Below, piece by piece: positions 1 to 6,813 of a stretch of DNA of 14,596 nucleotides (the first letter of the stretch is position 1; each line of letters starts with the position of its first letter). The stretch covers positions 1-14,596 of the forward strand of contig CALGVA010000048.1 of assembly GCA_937920345.1 (NCBI GenBank), given 5' to 3'. The notes under the pieces are model-generated. The model ran no database searches, was not told the DNA's origin, and saw nothing but the letters and a program-made list of their open reading frames with translations. The DNA comes from an uncultured Lachnospiraceae bacterium (GTDB lineage Bacteria > Bacillota > Clostridia > Lachnospirales > Lachnospiraceae). The position numbers and the translations under genes are program-made.

Positions 1-181
1 CAGGTGCCTCTGCATCTTCTGCCGGAGCCGCATCCTCTGCCGGTGCTGCGTCGTCAGCCGGAGCTGCGTCTTCTGCAGGTGCTGCATCCTGTGCAGGTGC
101 TGCAGTGTCATTGCCACAACCTGCAAGCACGCTTGCGATCATAGCGGTTGAAAGAATTACACTAAGTAACTTCTTCTTCAT
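1..181 (-). CDS. Partial lipoprotein, probable ABC sugar solute-binding protein (N-terminus only)
   Basis: Only the first 60 codons lie in the window. They start at an ATG (181-179) preceded by a GGGAGG ribosome binding site. The protein opens with a Lys-rich n-region (MKKK), a hydrophobic core and a lipobox ending in LAGC, so Cys22 should be lipidated and the protein anchored outside the membrane. After a short GNDT stretch come five units of AAPAxD (residues 27-56), an Ala/Pro/acid linker. Lipoproteins of this build next to a LacI regulator and a sugar phosphorylase are usually solute-binding proteins of ABC sugar importers; that role is inferred from context because the binding domain is outside the window. 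It lies downstream of the lacI-type gene on the same strand with a 92-bp gap. Confidence 0.75.
   Translation of the reverse strand, partial: MKKKLLSVILSTAMIASVLAGCGNDTAAPAQDAAPAEDAAPADDAAPAEDAAPAEDAEAP
14..103 (-). repeat. Five 18-bp in-frame repeats coding AAPAxD linker
   Basis: Five consecutive 18-bp units encode AAPAQD, AAPAED, AAPADD, AAPAED and AAPAED in the linker of the truncated lipoprotein. The units differ mostly at third codon positions. Unit length is a multiple of three, so gain or loss of units would only change linker length. Confidence 0.85.
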
Positions 182-211
182 AAATTTTTTCCTCCCTTTG
201 AGAATAGAATT

Positions 212-265
212 TTGATATTGCTATCAATTTGCTTCTGCATTTATTTTATTATCAGTAAACTGATA
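212..265. other. Two small palindromes between lacI-type gene and lipoprotein gene
   Basis: Two short perfect inverted repeats sit in the 92-bp gap: TTGATA-TTGC-TATCAA (212-227) and TATCAG-TAAA-CTGATA (250-265). Neither is followed by a convincing T-run on the minus strand. They could be operator half-sites or weak processing/attenuation hairpins ahead of the lipoprotein gene. Function is not established. Confidence 0.4.
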
Positions 266-273
266 TAAATGCC

Positions 274-1293
274 TTATACTAACCAGGCTACCGAACTGCC
301 TTCATACACCTCTCCGTCTACGATGATCTGTTCAACCAGCGTCGTCTTCGGATGTTCGATTAGGCTGATCACTTTCTCGGCTGCTTTCCTGCCGAGCTGT
401 GTCGTATCCTGTTTGAGTGTAGTCAGCTTCGGTTCTATATGTCTTGCGATCCTGATCCCGTCGTATCCTACGACTGAGATGTCGTCCGGAACGGACAAGC
501 CATGTTCCTTGATCACATTGATCCCGCCGTAACAGGCGAAATCATCCGGGTAAAATATACAGGTGGGACGCGTCTTCAGTTTCAAAAGTTCCGCCGTCGC
601 AATACCGGATGCCTTCGTATCTCTGTACGCTGCGGCTTTTATGTACTCATCCGGAATCTGAAGTCCCAGTTCCTCCGCCGTCTTATAAAAGGAGGCCAGC
701 CTCCTCTGCGTAACCGTCACTTCGGAATTTTTCCCGTGAATATAAGCGATCCTGCGGTGTCCCTTGCTATATATATGTTGTACAAGTTCACGCATACCCT
801 TGACGTTATCCGACACCACGGAGCATACATTATTAAATACATGATCAATCGTAACCGTCGGGATATCACTTCTTACCAGTTCCAGCACTTCCGAATCATA
901 GAAGTTGACGCATACGATAATGACACCGTCAAAACCTCTGTACCTGCAATGTTCCAGATAGGACATCCGACCGGGTCTCGTTCGGCACCCGTTAATAAAC
1001 GTAATGTCATATCCCTGTTCCTCCGCTGTACTTTTCAGGCTGTCCAGCACACATGCAAAATAGTCATGCGTCAGACCGCTGTGATCTTCCTCTTCGAAAA
1101 GCACTCCCAGATTATGGGTGCGGTTCGTCTTTAACGCTTTCGCTGCAGAATTGGGAAAATATCCCATCTGCTTTGCCACCTGCCTCACGCGGTTCTTGGT
1201 CTCTGCGCCGATGTCGCCGTGATCGTTCAGTGCTTTGCTTACAGTTGCCACGGAAACGCCACACGCCGCCGAAATATCTTTCATTGATACCAT
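274..1293 (-). CDS. LacI-family transcriptional regulator
   Basis: A 339-residue protein of normal LacI length. Residues 3-50 form the N-terminal helix-turn-helix and hinge helix (MKDISAACGVSVATVSKALN), with the YFPNSAAKAL hinge at about 45-54. The rest is a periplasmic-binding-protein-like sugar-sensing domain, recognisable by VPDDISVVGYDG and the C-terminal PKLTTLKQD segment. The ATG at 1293 is preceded by AGGAG with 9-nt spacing, which favours it over the Met three codons in. It is divergent from the cellobiose phosphorylase gene and upstream of the lipoprotein gene, so it probably controls both. Operator-like boxes in the divergent spacer fit local control and autoregulation. The inducer is unknown, probably a disaccharide or its product. 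Confidence 0.93.
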   Translation of the reverse strand: MVSMKDISAACGVSVATVSKALNDHGDIGAETKNRVRQVAKQMGYFPNSAAKALKTNRTHNLGVLFEEEDHSGLTHDYFACVLDSLKSTAEEQGYDITFINGCRTRPGRMSYLEHCRYRGFDGVIIVCVNFYDSEVLELVRSDIPTVTIDHVFNNVCSVVSDNVKGMRELVQHIYSKGHRRIAYIHGKNSEVTVTQRRLASFYKTAEELGLQIPDEYIKAAAYRDTKASGIATAELLKLKTRPTCIFYPDDFACYGGINVIKEHGLSVPDDISVVGYDGIRIARHIEPKLTTLKQDTTQLGRKAAEKVISLIEHPKTTLVEQIIVDGEVYEGSSVAWLV

Positions 1294-1926
1294 AACTGTA
1301 AGCTCCTGTCTCTTCTTACCCTTACGGCTGCTCCACGGTTCATATTCTAATACCCTGTATCTACTGTCTGTTATGTACCTGTTGTCTGCTTAATGCCCTG
1401 ACCCATTGTTTCAGACTTTGATTTCGATAACTCCATGAAACAAGCCCGTTTATTTCTTAATCGTTTTCGTAATTACAGTCTATATCACTTTGGATAGTTT
1501 TGCAATAGATTTTTTTCTTTTTTTGTTCAACTTTTATATTTTTGTATAATTTCCACAGTTTAAAAACTTGTTTTTTAACGCTTTCTTACAATTTTATTCA
1601 CAATCTGTTTACATTTGCCTTAAAACAGGTTTAAACGTTTTCGTAAATAATATCTTTTTGCAACCCATTCGTATGAAAGCGTCACATCGCAATTTTCTTT
1701 TTCTTTTATCACAGCAATTATGATTGCATTTCCATATTTTATTATGTATAATTGCTTTATCATTATATTTTGCATATTTTCCGTACACCATTTATTTATC
1801 TGTTTTTAAGTAATTCGTTTACGGTGCACGGGCACAATATGCAGTTTCACATTTATCTTAATCGTTTTCTGAATTTCGTATCACAACACACTACCACATT
1901 CATTGACAGAGAAGGAGAATATTATT
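1294..1926. promoter_or_regulatory. Divergent regulatory spacer with repeated LacI-like operator boxes
   Basis: This 633-bp AT-rich spacer has no credible gene. It carries repeated boxes built on WWAAWCGTTTTCGTAA around a central CpG, as in LacI/CcpA-family operators. Good copies are at 1457-1475, 1631-1649 and 1858-1876; weaker ones are at 1574-1592 and 1811-1829. The box at 1858-1876 lies between the likely promoter and the phosphorylase start, and the box at 1457-1475 is nearest the regulator gene. A weak catabolite-response-like sequence TGAAAGCGTCACAT is at 1674-1687. Which regulator binds which box cannot be decided from sequence. Confidence 0.65.
1724..1752 (+). promoter_or_regulatory. 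Probable sigma-A promoter of the cellobiose phosphorylase gene
   Basis: TTGCAT (1724-1729) and TATAAT (1747-1752) are separated by 17 bp, a near-consensus housekeeping promoter. Transcription would start near 1759, leaving a leader of about 170 nt with operator-like boxes at 1811 and 1858 downstream of the start, in a position for roadblock repression. Confidence 0.6.
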
Positions 1927-4371
1927 ATGAAATATGGCTATTTTGATGACGCCAACCGCGAGTACGTCATTACTACTCCCAAGACACCCTTACCGTGGAT
2001 CAACTATCTGGGCTGCAATGAATTCTTCAGCCTGATCTCCAACACCTGCGGCGGCTATACTTTCTGTAAAGATGCCAAGCTGCTGCGCATGACCCGGTAC
2101 CGCTACAATGATGTTCCGAACGATATCAACGGTAAATATTTCTATATTAAAGACGGCAGCACCATATGGAATCCCGGCTGGAAGCCCACACAGACAGAAC
2201 TTGACAGCTATGAATGCCGCCACGGCATAGGCTACAGCCGTTTTACCGGTAAGAAAAATGATCTGGAAGCCTCCGTGCTCACTTTCGTGCCTATGGATGA
2301 CAACTGTGAGATCAGTCAGGTGAAGCTGACCAACTTAAGCAGTACCGCCAAGACCGTATCACTTTTCTCATACGTGGAATGGTGCCTCTGGAATGCAGAC
2401 GATGATTCCCGAAACTTCCAGCGTAACTTAAGCACCGGCGAAGTAGAAGTCATCGGCTCCACCATCTACCACAAGACAGAATACAGAGAACGCAGAAACC
2501 ATTATGCAATCTATTCCGTCAACACGCCCGTGGACGGATTTGACACAAGCCGCGACGCATTCCTCGGCGCATACCGCGGCGCTGCCAATCCGGAGGCCGT
2601 AGAGAACGGACAGGCAACCAACTCTATCGCAAGAGGCTGGTCTCCGATCGCTTCACACCAGATCAACGTGACGCTCGATCCCGGCGAGTCCAGGACCTAC
2701 GTCTTCGTCCTGGGTTACATAGAGAATCCGGAAGCCGACAAGTGGGAATCCCACAATGTCATCAACAAGAATCCGGCCAATGCCATGCTGGCGAAATATC
2801 AGACTGATGCAGATGTAGATAAGGCTTTTGCCGCGCTGAACGCATACTGGGGCGAATTACTGTCCAAATATAACGTAAAATCTTCCAATGATAAAGTTGA
2901 CCGTATGGTGAATATCTGGAATCAGTACCAGTGTATGGTGACCTTCAATATGTCACGCTCCGCCTCCTACTATGAATCCGGCATCGGACGCGGCATGGGA
3001 TTCAGGGATTCCTGTCAGGATCTTCTGGGCTTCGTGCACCTGATCCCTGACCGTGCAAGGCAGAGAATTATCGACATTGCCTCCACCCAGTTCGAGGACG
3101 GCAGCGCATATCACCAGTACCAGCCTTTGACGAAGAAAGGAAACTCTGACATTGGCAGCGGCTTCAACGACGATCCGTTATGGCTGATCGCCGGCACCTC
3201 CGCGTATGTACGCGAGAGCGGTGACACTTCCATCCTGACGGAAATGGTTCCTTTCGATAATGATGTGAATGCGGCCAAACCGCTGATGAACCACTTAAAA
3301 CGCTCCTTTGACTATATTGTAAATCATAAGGGGCCGCATGACTTACCGCTGATCGGACGTGCGGACTGGAATGACTGTCTGAACTTAAACTGCTTCTCAG
3401 AGCATCCGGGTGAATCCTTCCAGACTTTCGGACCTTCTGAAGGACCTGTTGCGGAATCCGTATTTATTGCCGGCATGTTCGTCAAATACGGCGAAGAGTA
3501 TGCGCAGTTATGCGAACTTATGGGTGATCAGGCAGAAGCTGATTACGCGCGCGCGGAAGTAAAGAAAATGTATGACGCCGTATTAAAGGACGGCTGGGAC
3601 GGCGACTGGTTCGTTCGCGCCTATGACGCCTACGGACACAAAATCGGCTCCAAAGAATGTGAAGAAGGTCAGATCTTCATTGAGTCAAACGGCTTCTGCT
3701 CTCTCGCCGGTATCGGTGTGGCGGAAGGTCTTGCCGAGAAGGCTCTTGACTCCGTGAAGGAAAAGCTGGATACCGAGTACGGCGTAATGATCCTGCAGCC
3801 CGCCTACACAAGATACCATCTGGAACTGGGTGAGATTTCTTCCTACCCGCCGGGATATAAAGAGAACGCGGGTATCTTCTGTCACAACAATCCCTGGGTG
3901 TCCATCGCGGAGACCGTGATCGGACGCGGCGACAGAGCTTTCGAGATCTACCGCAAGACCTGTCCTGCCTACGTGGAGGAGATCAGCGAGATCCACAAGA
4001 CAGAGCCTTACGTATATTCCCAGATGGTTGCCGGCGCAGATGCACAGATTCCGGGCGAAGCCAAGAACAGCTGGCTGACCGGTACTGCAGCCTGGACCTT
4101 CGTCAATGTATCCCAGCATATTCTGGGCGTATATCCCACGCACAAGGGACTCAGTATTGATCCCTGTGTACCGAAGGGCTTCGGCGACTTCGAACTGACC
4201 AGAAAGTTCCGTGAGGGCACCTACAATATCAAGGTCGTAAATCCCGACAATGTTGAGAAGGGCGTGAAGTCCATCACCGTAGACGGCCAGACGCTTGCAG
4301 GATGTGTCGTTCCTTACGAACAGGGTAAGACACATTATGATGTTGTGGTAACTATGGGTGCGCAGGCATAG
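1927..4371 (+). CDS. Cellobiose phosphorylase, glycoside hydrolase family 94
   Basis: An 814-residue cytoplasmic enzyme, the usual size for GH94 cellobiose phosphorylase (reversible cellobiose + phosphate to alpha-glucose-1-phosphate + glucose). The N-terminus MKYGYFDDANREYVI is typical of the family. Residues about 1-275 are the beta-sandwich domain. From about 320 to 750 is the (alpha/alpha)6 barrel with ESGIGRGMGFRDSCQDLLG and GRADWNDCLNL; the DWND at 480-483 carries the general-acid aspartate of the family. Later markers are SYPPGYKENAGIFCHNNPW and LTGTAAW. The ATG at 1927 has AGGAG 9 nt upstream; an in-frame ATG at 1903 overlaps that site and is disfavoured. Phosphorolysis saves one ATP per disaccharide. 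The neighbouring LacI regulator and lipoprotein fit a disaccharide uptake locus. A related GH94 specificity cannot be fully excluded. Confidence 0.93.
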   Translation: MKYGYFDDANREYVITTPKTPLPWINYLGCNEFFSLISNTCGGYTFCKDAKLLRMTRYRYNDVPNDINGKYFYIKDGSTIWNPGWKPTQTELDSYECRHGIGYSRFTGKKNDLEASVLTFVPMDDNCEISQVKLTNLSSTAKTVSLFSYVEWCLWNADDDSRNFQRNLSTGEVEVIGSTIYHKTEYRERRNHYAIYSVNTPVDGFDTSRDAFLGAYRGAANPEAVENGQATNSIARGWSPIASHQINVTLDPGESRTYVFVLGYIENPEADKWESHNVINKNPANAMLAKYQTDADVDKAFAALNAYWGELLSKYNVKSSNDKVDRMVNIWNQYQCMVTFNMSRSASYYESGIGRGMGFRDSCQDLLGFVHLIPDRARQRIIDIASTQFEDGSAYHQYQPLTKKGNSDIGSGFNDDPLWLIAGTSAYVRESGDTSILTEMVPFDNDVNAAKPLMNHLKRSFDYIVNHKGPHDLPLIGRADWNDCLNLNCFSEHPGESFQTFGPSEGPVAESVFIAGMFVKYGEEYAQLCELMGDQAEADYARAEVKKMYDAVLKDGWDGDWFVRAYDAYGHKIGSKECEEGQIFIESNGFCSLAGIGVAEGLAEKALDSVKEKLDTEYGVMILQPAYTRYHLELGEISSYPPGYKENAGIFCHNNPWVSIAETVIGRGDRAFEIYRKTCPAYVEEISEIHKTEPYVYSQMVAGADAQIPGEAKNSWLTGTAAWTFVNVSQHILGVYPTHKGLSIDPCVPKGFGDFELTRKFREGTYNIKVVNPDNVEKGVKSITVDGQTLAGCVVPYEQGKTHYDVVVTMGAQA

Positions 4372-4424
4372 TCAATTCCTTCGGCATTAACTGCCCGAGG
4401 TTACAAAGCAAACTCGAATGCCCC

Positions 4425-4508
4425 GCAGGTTCCACTACGGGAGATTTACTTCACGAACTTGAACAACCGGCAGGTTTCACTACGAGAGACTCACTTCGTG
4501 AACTTGAA
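4425..4508 (+). repeat. Two tandem 39-nt hairpin-forming units in the 3' UTR
   Basis: Units at 4425-4463 and 4470-4508 are 33/39 identical, with a 6-nt spacer (period 45). All six differences are transitions. In each, the 5' CAGGTT can pair with the 3' AACTTG (one G-U pair). In the second unit the pairing continues through CAC/GTG with one bulged base, giving about nine pairs. They lie between the phosphorylase stop codon and the terminator, so they would be transcribed at the 3' end of the message. Confidence 0.7.
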
Positions 4509-4523
4509 AATATATACACAACG

Positions 4524-4557
4524 AATCCGCATACATGATATTGTATGCGGATTTTTT
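4524..4557 (+). terminator. Intrinsic terminator of the cellobiose phosphorylase transcript
   Basis: A perfect 11-bp stem, AATCCGCATAC (4524-4534) and GTATGCGGATT (4543-4553), with an 8-nt loop and a run of six T at 4552-4557. Confidence 0.92.
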
Positions 4558-4616
4558 GTTGGCACTAGTTTTACAAAAGGGCTTGTTTTTAGACGAAAGA
4601 TATGACAAAATATGAC

Positions 4617-4650
4617 TTGCAAAACTCTAACCACAGGTTATAGTTTTGCA
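4617..4650 (+). promoter_or_regulatory. Promoter of the MerR-type gene buried in a 33-bp palindrome
   Basis: TTGCAA (4617-4622) and TATAGT (4639-4644) with a 16-bp spacer form a plausible promoter. The same bases are the inverted repeat TGCAAAACTCTAACC (4618-4632), ACA, then GGTTATAGTTTTGCA (4636-4650), with 14 of 15 positions matching. There is no T-run, so this is not a terminator. A dyad over the spacer and -10 is the usual place for a MerR-family operator, so autoregulation is likely. Confidence 0.65.
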
Positions 4651-4674
4651 TTAAAGGAGCACTACTAAATTGCA

Positions 4675-4697
4675 GAGCAGTATTAGAAATTCTGCTC
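4675..4697 (+). other. Leader hairpin upstream of the MerR-type start codon
   Basis: GAGCAG (4675-4680) and CTGCTC (4692-4697) can form a 6-bp stem with an 11-nt loop just after the alternative TTG start, between the promoter and the preferred ATG. It may affect which start is used. No T-run follows. Confidence 0.35.
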
Positions 4698-4735
4698 GCA
4701 TTCCTCAGTGTGAAGCGCTTCGGAACGGAGGAAAA

Positions 4736-5563
4736 ATGAGTCAGTACATGTCCATCGGTAAAGTTTCCAAACAGAAGAATGTGAGTATCAAATCTTTGCG
4801 ATACTATGATCAGATCGGTATCCTGAAGCCGGCATTTGTCAATACAGAGACGAACTATCGGTATTATACGCCGGATCAGCTCTATCTGTTAGATGCCATC
4901 ACGGTCTGTATCAAGCTGGGAATTCCCTTGAAGGATCTGAATCATTATGTGGAACACGACTCCATTAATCTGCAGAAACTCCTCTATGACGGCAAGATTC
5001 TCGCCGAACAAAAGATTCTGGACATTCACAACTGCCTGGGTACTTTGCAGGAGACACTGCAGAAGATGGGAAGCTCCATCACGGGTATGGCGAAAATTCC
5101 CGAGAGTAAAAGCGGTATCCTGCTGCCGGACGGTTTCTATCACAGCAGCGTAGAGGCGCGCACAGTGCTCACCGTTCCCCTCGATGAAGTGGATACGCCC
5201 AAGTATTACGGCCAGCATATTCTCAGGTTGTTTGTAACCGCACAGCAGTTGAACCTCACGGCATCCTATCCCTCCGGCGTCCTGCATGAATACACGGACG
5301 GTGAGTATCATCGTCATATGTTCCTGACAATCGTCGGTTTACCGGAGCAAACTGTACCGGCGGAATCGATCCGGATACTGAATGCCGGCAGCTATGCCTG
5401 CCGCAGAATCTCTACTCACATGTCAGACTTTGATTCTATAAAAAATGAGATGAAAGAGGTTTTAAAAGGCGAGAACTTCTGCATTATAGAGACTGACACG
5501 CTTTCGGAAGAGAATAAGAAGGACGGCTATCCCTTCGAACTGGAATATTACATAGGACACTAA
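4736..5563 (+). CDS. MerR-family regulator with GyrI-like effector domain (BmrR-type)
   Basis: A 275-residue protein with an N-terminal MerR winged helix (residues 5-75: MSIGKVSKQKNVSIKSLRYYDQIGIL, then the wing NYRYYTPDQLYLLD). A coiled-coil dimerisation helix follows at about 78-115, then a C-terminal domain (about 125-275) of the GyrI-like small-molecule-binding type seen in BmrR-like multidrug sensors. The start at 4736 has GGAGG only 4 nt upstream. An upstream in-frame TTG at 4670 has AAGGAG 10 nt away and would add 22 residues that do not look like MerR; an ATG at 4748 would also fit the domain. No efflux gene is adjacent, so the target may be only its own promoter or genes elsewhere. 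The ligand is unknown. Confidence 0.85.
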   Translation: MSQYMSIGKVSKQKNVSIKSLRYYDQIGILKPAFVNTETNYRYYTPDQLYLLDAITVCIKLGIPLKDLNHYVEHDSINLQKLLYDGKILAEQKILDIHNCLGTLQETLQKMGSSITGMAKIPESKSGILLPDGFYHSSVEARTVLTVPLDEVDTPKYYGQHILRLFVTAQQLNLTASYPSGVLHEYTDGEYHRHMFLTIVGLPEQTVPAESIRILNAGSYACRRISTHMSDFDSIKNEMKEVLKGENFCIIETDTLSEENKKDGYPFELEYYIGH

Positions 5564-5601
5564 CCGCACCACTTCTGCCCTGTGGCATCCCAAACCGGTG
5601 C

Positions 5602-5767
5602 ACTAGTATGAACCACTTTAATTGCCTATATGTTTTGCGCCGGATAAATTTTTATATGCAAGGCGGAAGAAGGAGGCGTAGCGGTGGCTACGTCGACTGA
5701 TGACAACGCTGCATATGGAAATTCAGCCAAGCGAAACATAAGGTTAATTAAAGCGGATCATACTAGT
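5602..5767. repeat. 166-bp imperfect inverted-repeat element (MITE/REP-like) between convergent genes
   Basis: The left arm (5602-5660) and right arm (5710-5767) are complementary over about 59 positions, roughly three quarters identical, beginning with perfect ACTAGTATGA/TCATACTAGT ends. The unpaired centre holds an 8-bp hairpin, GGCGTAGC (5675-5682), loop GGTG, GCTACGTC (5687-5694). It has no coding capacity for a transposase. Its right end runs into the pyridoxamine kinase gene and provides that gene's TAG stop (5763-5765). It may act as a two-way terminator between the converging MerR and kinase genes. It looks like a non-autonomous or structured repeat family; copy number elsewhere is unknown. 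Confidence 0.75.
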
Positions 5768-6587
5768 TCCGTTTCAGTTGATAAAGTATATCTTCAAAGC
5801 ACACACCGTCCGGCTTCGGAACTGCCTGTTCCTCCGTGCGCTGTATACATTTCTTGACAAAGCCTGATGCCTTGCGGACAGACTTGTGAAAAGGCACACC
5901 GTTCACACCGTCTGCCGCAATGATCGAAGAAAATACATCTCCGGTTCCCGAGCGCTCCGCTCCTGCCTTATGGGTGCGGATGATCTGTGGTTCCGCTCCA
6001 CGTTCATACACATAATTAGCAATAAATTCCCCCTGTGTGATCCCCGTGATCACAACCTTGTCAGGTCCCATGGCTGCAATCCGCCCGGCCATATCGTACA
6101 ACTCTTTTCTGCGCCACACACCATCCCGATAGGTAATATCAGCCAGCCTGCATGCCTCCGTCAGATTCGGCGTTGCAATATGCGCCAGTCCGAGCAGTTC
6201 CCTCATCTGGCTGCACAACTCTTCCGTGTAGGTAGAGTACAGCCTGCCATGATCCCCCATAACAGGGTCTACAATCACCATCGTATCCGTCCGTGAGAAA
6301 TCGCGAATAAACTGTTTGACGATCCCGATCTGCTGCGTCGATCCCAAAAATCCCGTCGTGATTCCATCAAAACGAAGCCCCAGGCTCTTCCAGTTTCCGA
6401 TATACGTTTCCATACGGTCTGTATAATTATCCATGAAATAGTTGGGATATCCCATATGATTCGACAGAATCGCCGTCGGAACCGGGCAGCATTGTACCCC
6501 CAGATATGATATGATCGGGAGTGCTACCGTGACGGAGCACCTCCCGAATCCTGATATGTCATTGATGATTGCTATTTTCTTCTGCAC
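5763..6587 (-). CDS. Pyridoxamine/pyridoxal kinase (PdxK/PdxY family)
   Basis: A 274-residue ribokinase-fold B6 vitamer kinase that phosphorylates pyridoxal, pyridoxamine or pyridoxine with ATP in PLP salvage. Visible family motifs are the N-terminal INDISGFGRCSVTVALPI (9-26), VDPVMGDHG (106-114), ATPNLTEA (138-145) and the anion hole GTGD (214-217), whose Asp217 is the catalytic base. The length is close to the family norm. The start is a GTG at 6587 with AGGA 9 nt upstream; the next in-frame Met is residue 45, inside the conserved region, so the GTG is well supported. The last codons and stop lie at the edge of a repeat element. The gene has its own promoter and structured leader upstream. 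In some clostridia related proteins prefer hydroxymethylpyrimidine, so exact specificity is open. Confidence 0.9.
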   Translation of the reverse strand: MQKKIAIINDISGFGRCSVTVALPIISYLGVQCCPVPTAILSNHMGYPNYFMDNYTDRMETYIGNWKSLGLRFDGITTGFLGSTQQIGIVKQFIRDFSRTDTMVIVDPVMGDHGRLYSTYTEELCSQMRELLGLAHIATPNLTEACRLADITYRDGVWRRKELYDMAGRIAAMGPDKVVITGITQGEFIANYVYERGAEPQIIRTHKAGAERSGTGDVFSSIIAADGVNGVPFHKSVRKASGFVKKCIQRTEEQAVPKPDGVCFEDILYQLKRN

Positions 6588-6630
6588 GAGTCTCGTTCCT
6601 GTTCTTATCCTGCATTGATAAAGTCTTCGG

Positions 6631-6683
6631 GGTTTATATCACGCCGGTCATTGCACGCATCCACCGGCTTGCGTATATAAACC
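6631..6683 (-). other. Structured 5' leader of the pyridoxamine kinase gene
   Basis: A 53-nt composite inverted repeat: outer arms GGTTTATAT/ATATAAACC (9 bp, perfect) and inner arms GCCGGT/ACCGGC (6 bp, perfect), with internal loops. It begins about 9 nt after the predicted transcription start, so it would fold at the very 5' end of the kinase mRNA. No T-run follows, so it is not an intrinsic terminator. Its apex contains an eight-codon frame (6660-6634, MRAMTGVI) without a good ribosome binding site. It matches no riboswitch consensus that I recognise. Confidence 0.55.
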
Positions 6684-6698
6684 GCAGTACCGAGTCTC

Positions 6699-6727
6699 AT
6701 TTTATCATAAACACGCGGGCAGGGCAA
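6699..6727 (-). promoter_or_regulatory. Candidate promoter of the pyridoxamine kinase gene
   Basis: On the minus strand TTGCCC (6727-6722) and TAAAAT (6704-6699) are 17 bp apart. Transcription would start near 6692, giving a leader of about 105 nt that contains the 6631-6683 fold. Confidence 0.5.
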
Positions 6728-6813
6728 CGAAGTCTTATACGAAACTTCCGGTCGAAAATTCCGGTTTCTGTTTCCTCCGTATTTCCGTTGAAAGCCACAG
6801 GCCGCATCACCGT

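Noticed and set aside
502..1134. Plus-strand open frame of 210 codons within the LacI-type gene
   Set aside because: It is antisense to a full-length, well-conserved regulator and has no supporting signals.
1523..1550. Second plus-strand promoter-like pair TTGTTC-16-TATAAT
   Set aside because: It is about 375 bp from the phosphorylase start in a very AT-rich tract where such pairs arise by chance; the 1724-1752 pair is better placed and closer to consensus.
1609..1791. Minus-strand frame of 60 codons in the divergent spacer
   Set aside because: It has Lys/Asn-rich AT-driven composition, overlaps promoter and operator boxes, and shows no convincing ribosome site.
4712..4721. GAAGCGCTTC palindrome upstream of the MerR-type start
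   Set aside because: A 10-bp palindrome is too short to support a function on its own.
6588..6692. Thiamine pyrophosphate or other known riboswitch ahead of the kinase
   Set aside because: None of the conserved core motifs of the thiamine-type riboswitch is present; only a simple two-tier stem is visible.
6741..6768. GAAAC..CCGG / CCGG..GTTTC inverted repeat after the 195-residue protein gene as a terminator
   Set aside because: The stem has a two-base bulge and a 9-base loop and is not followed by a T-run on the minus strand.
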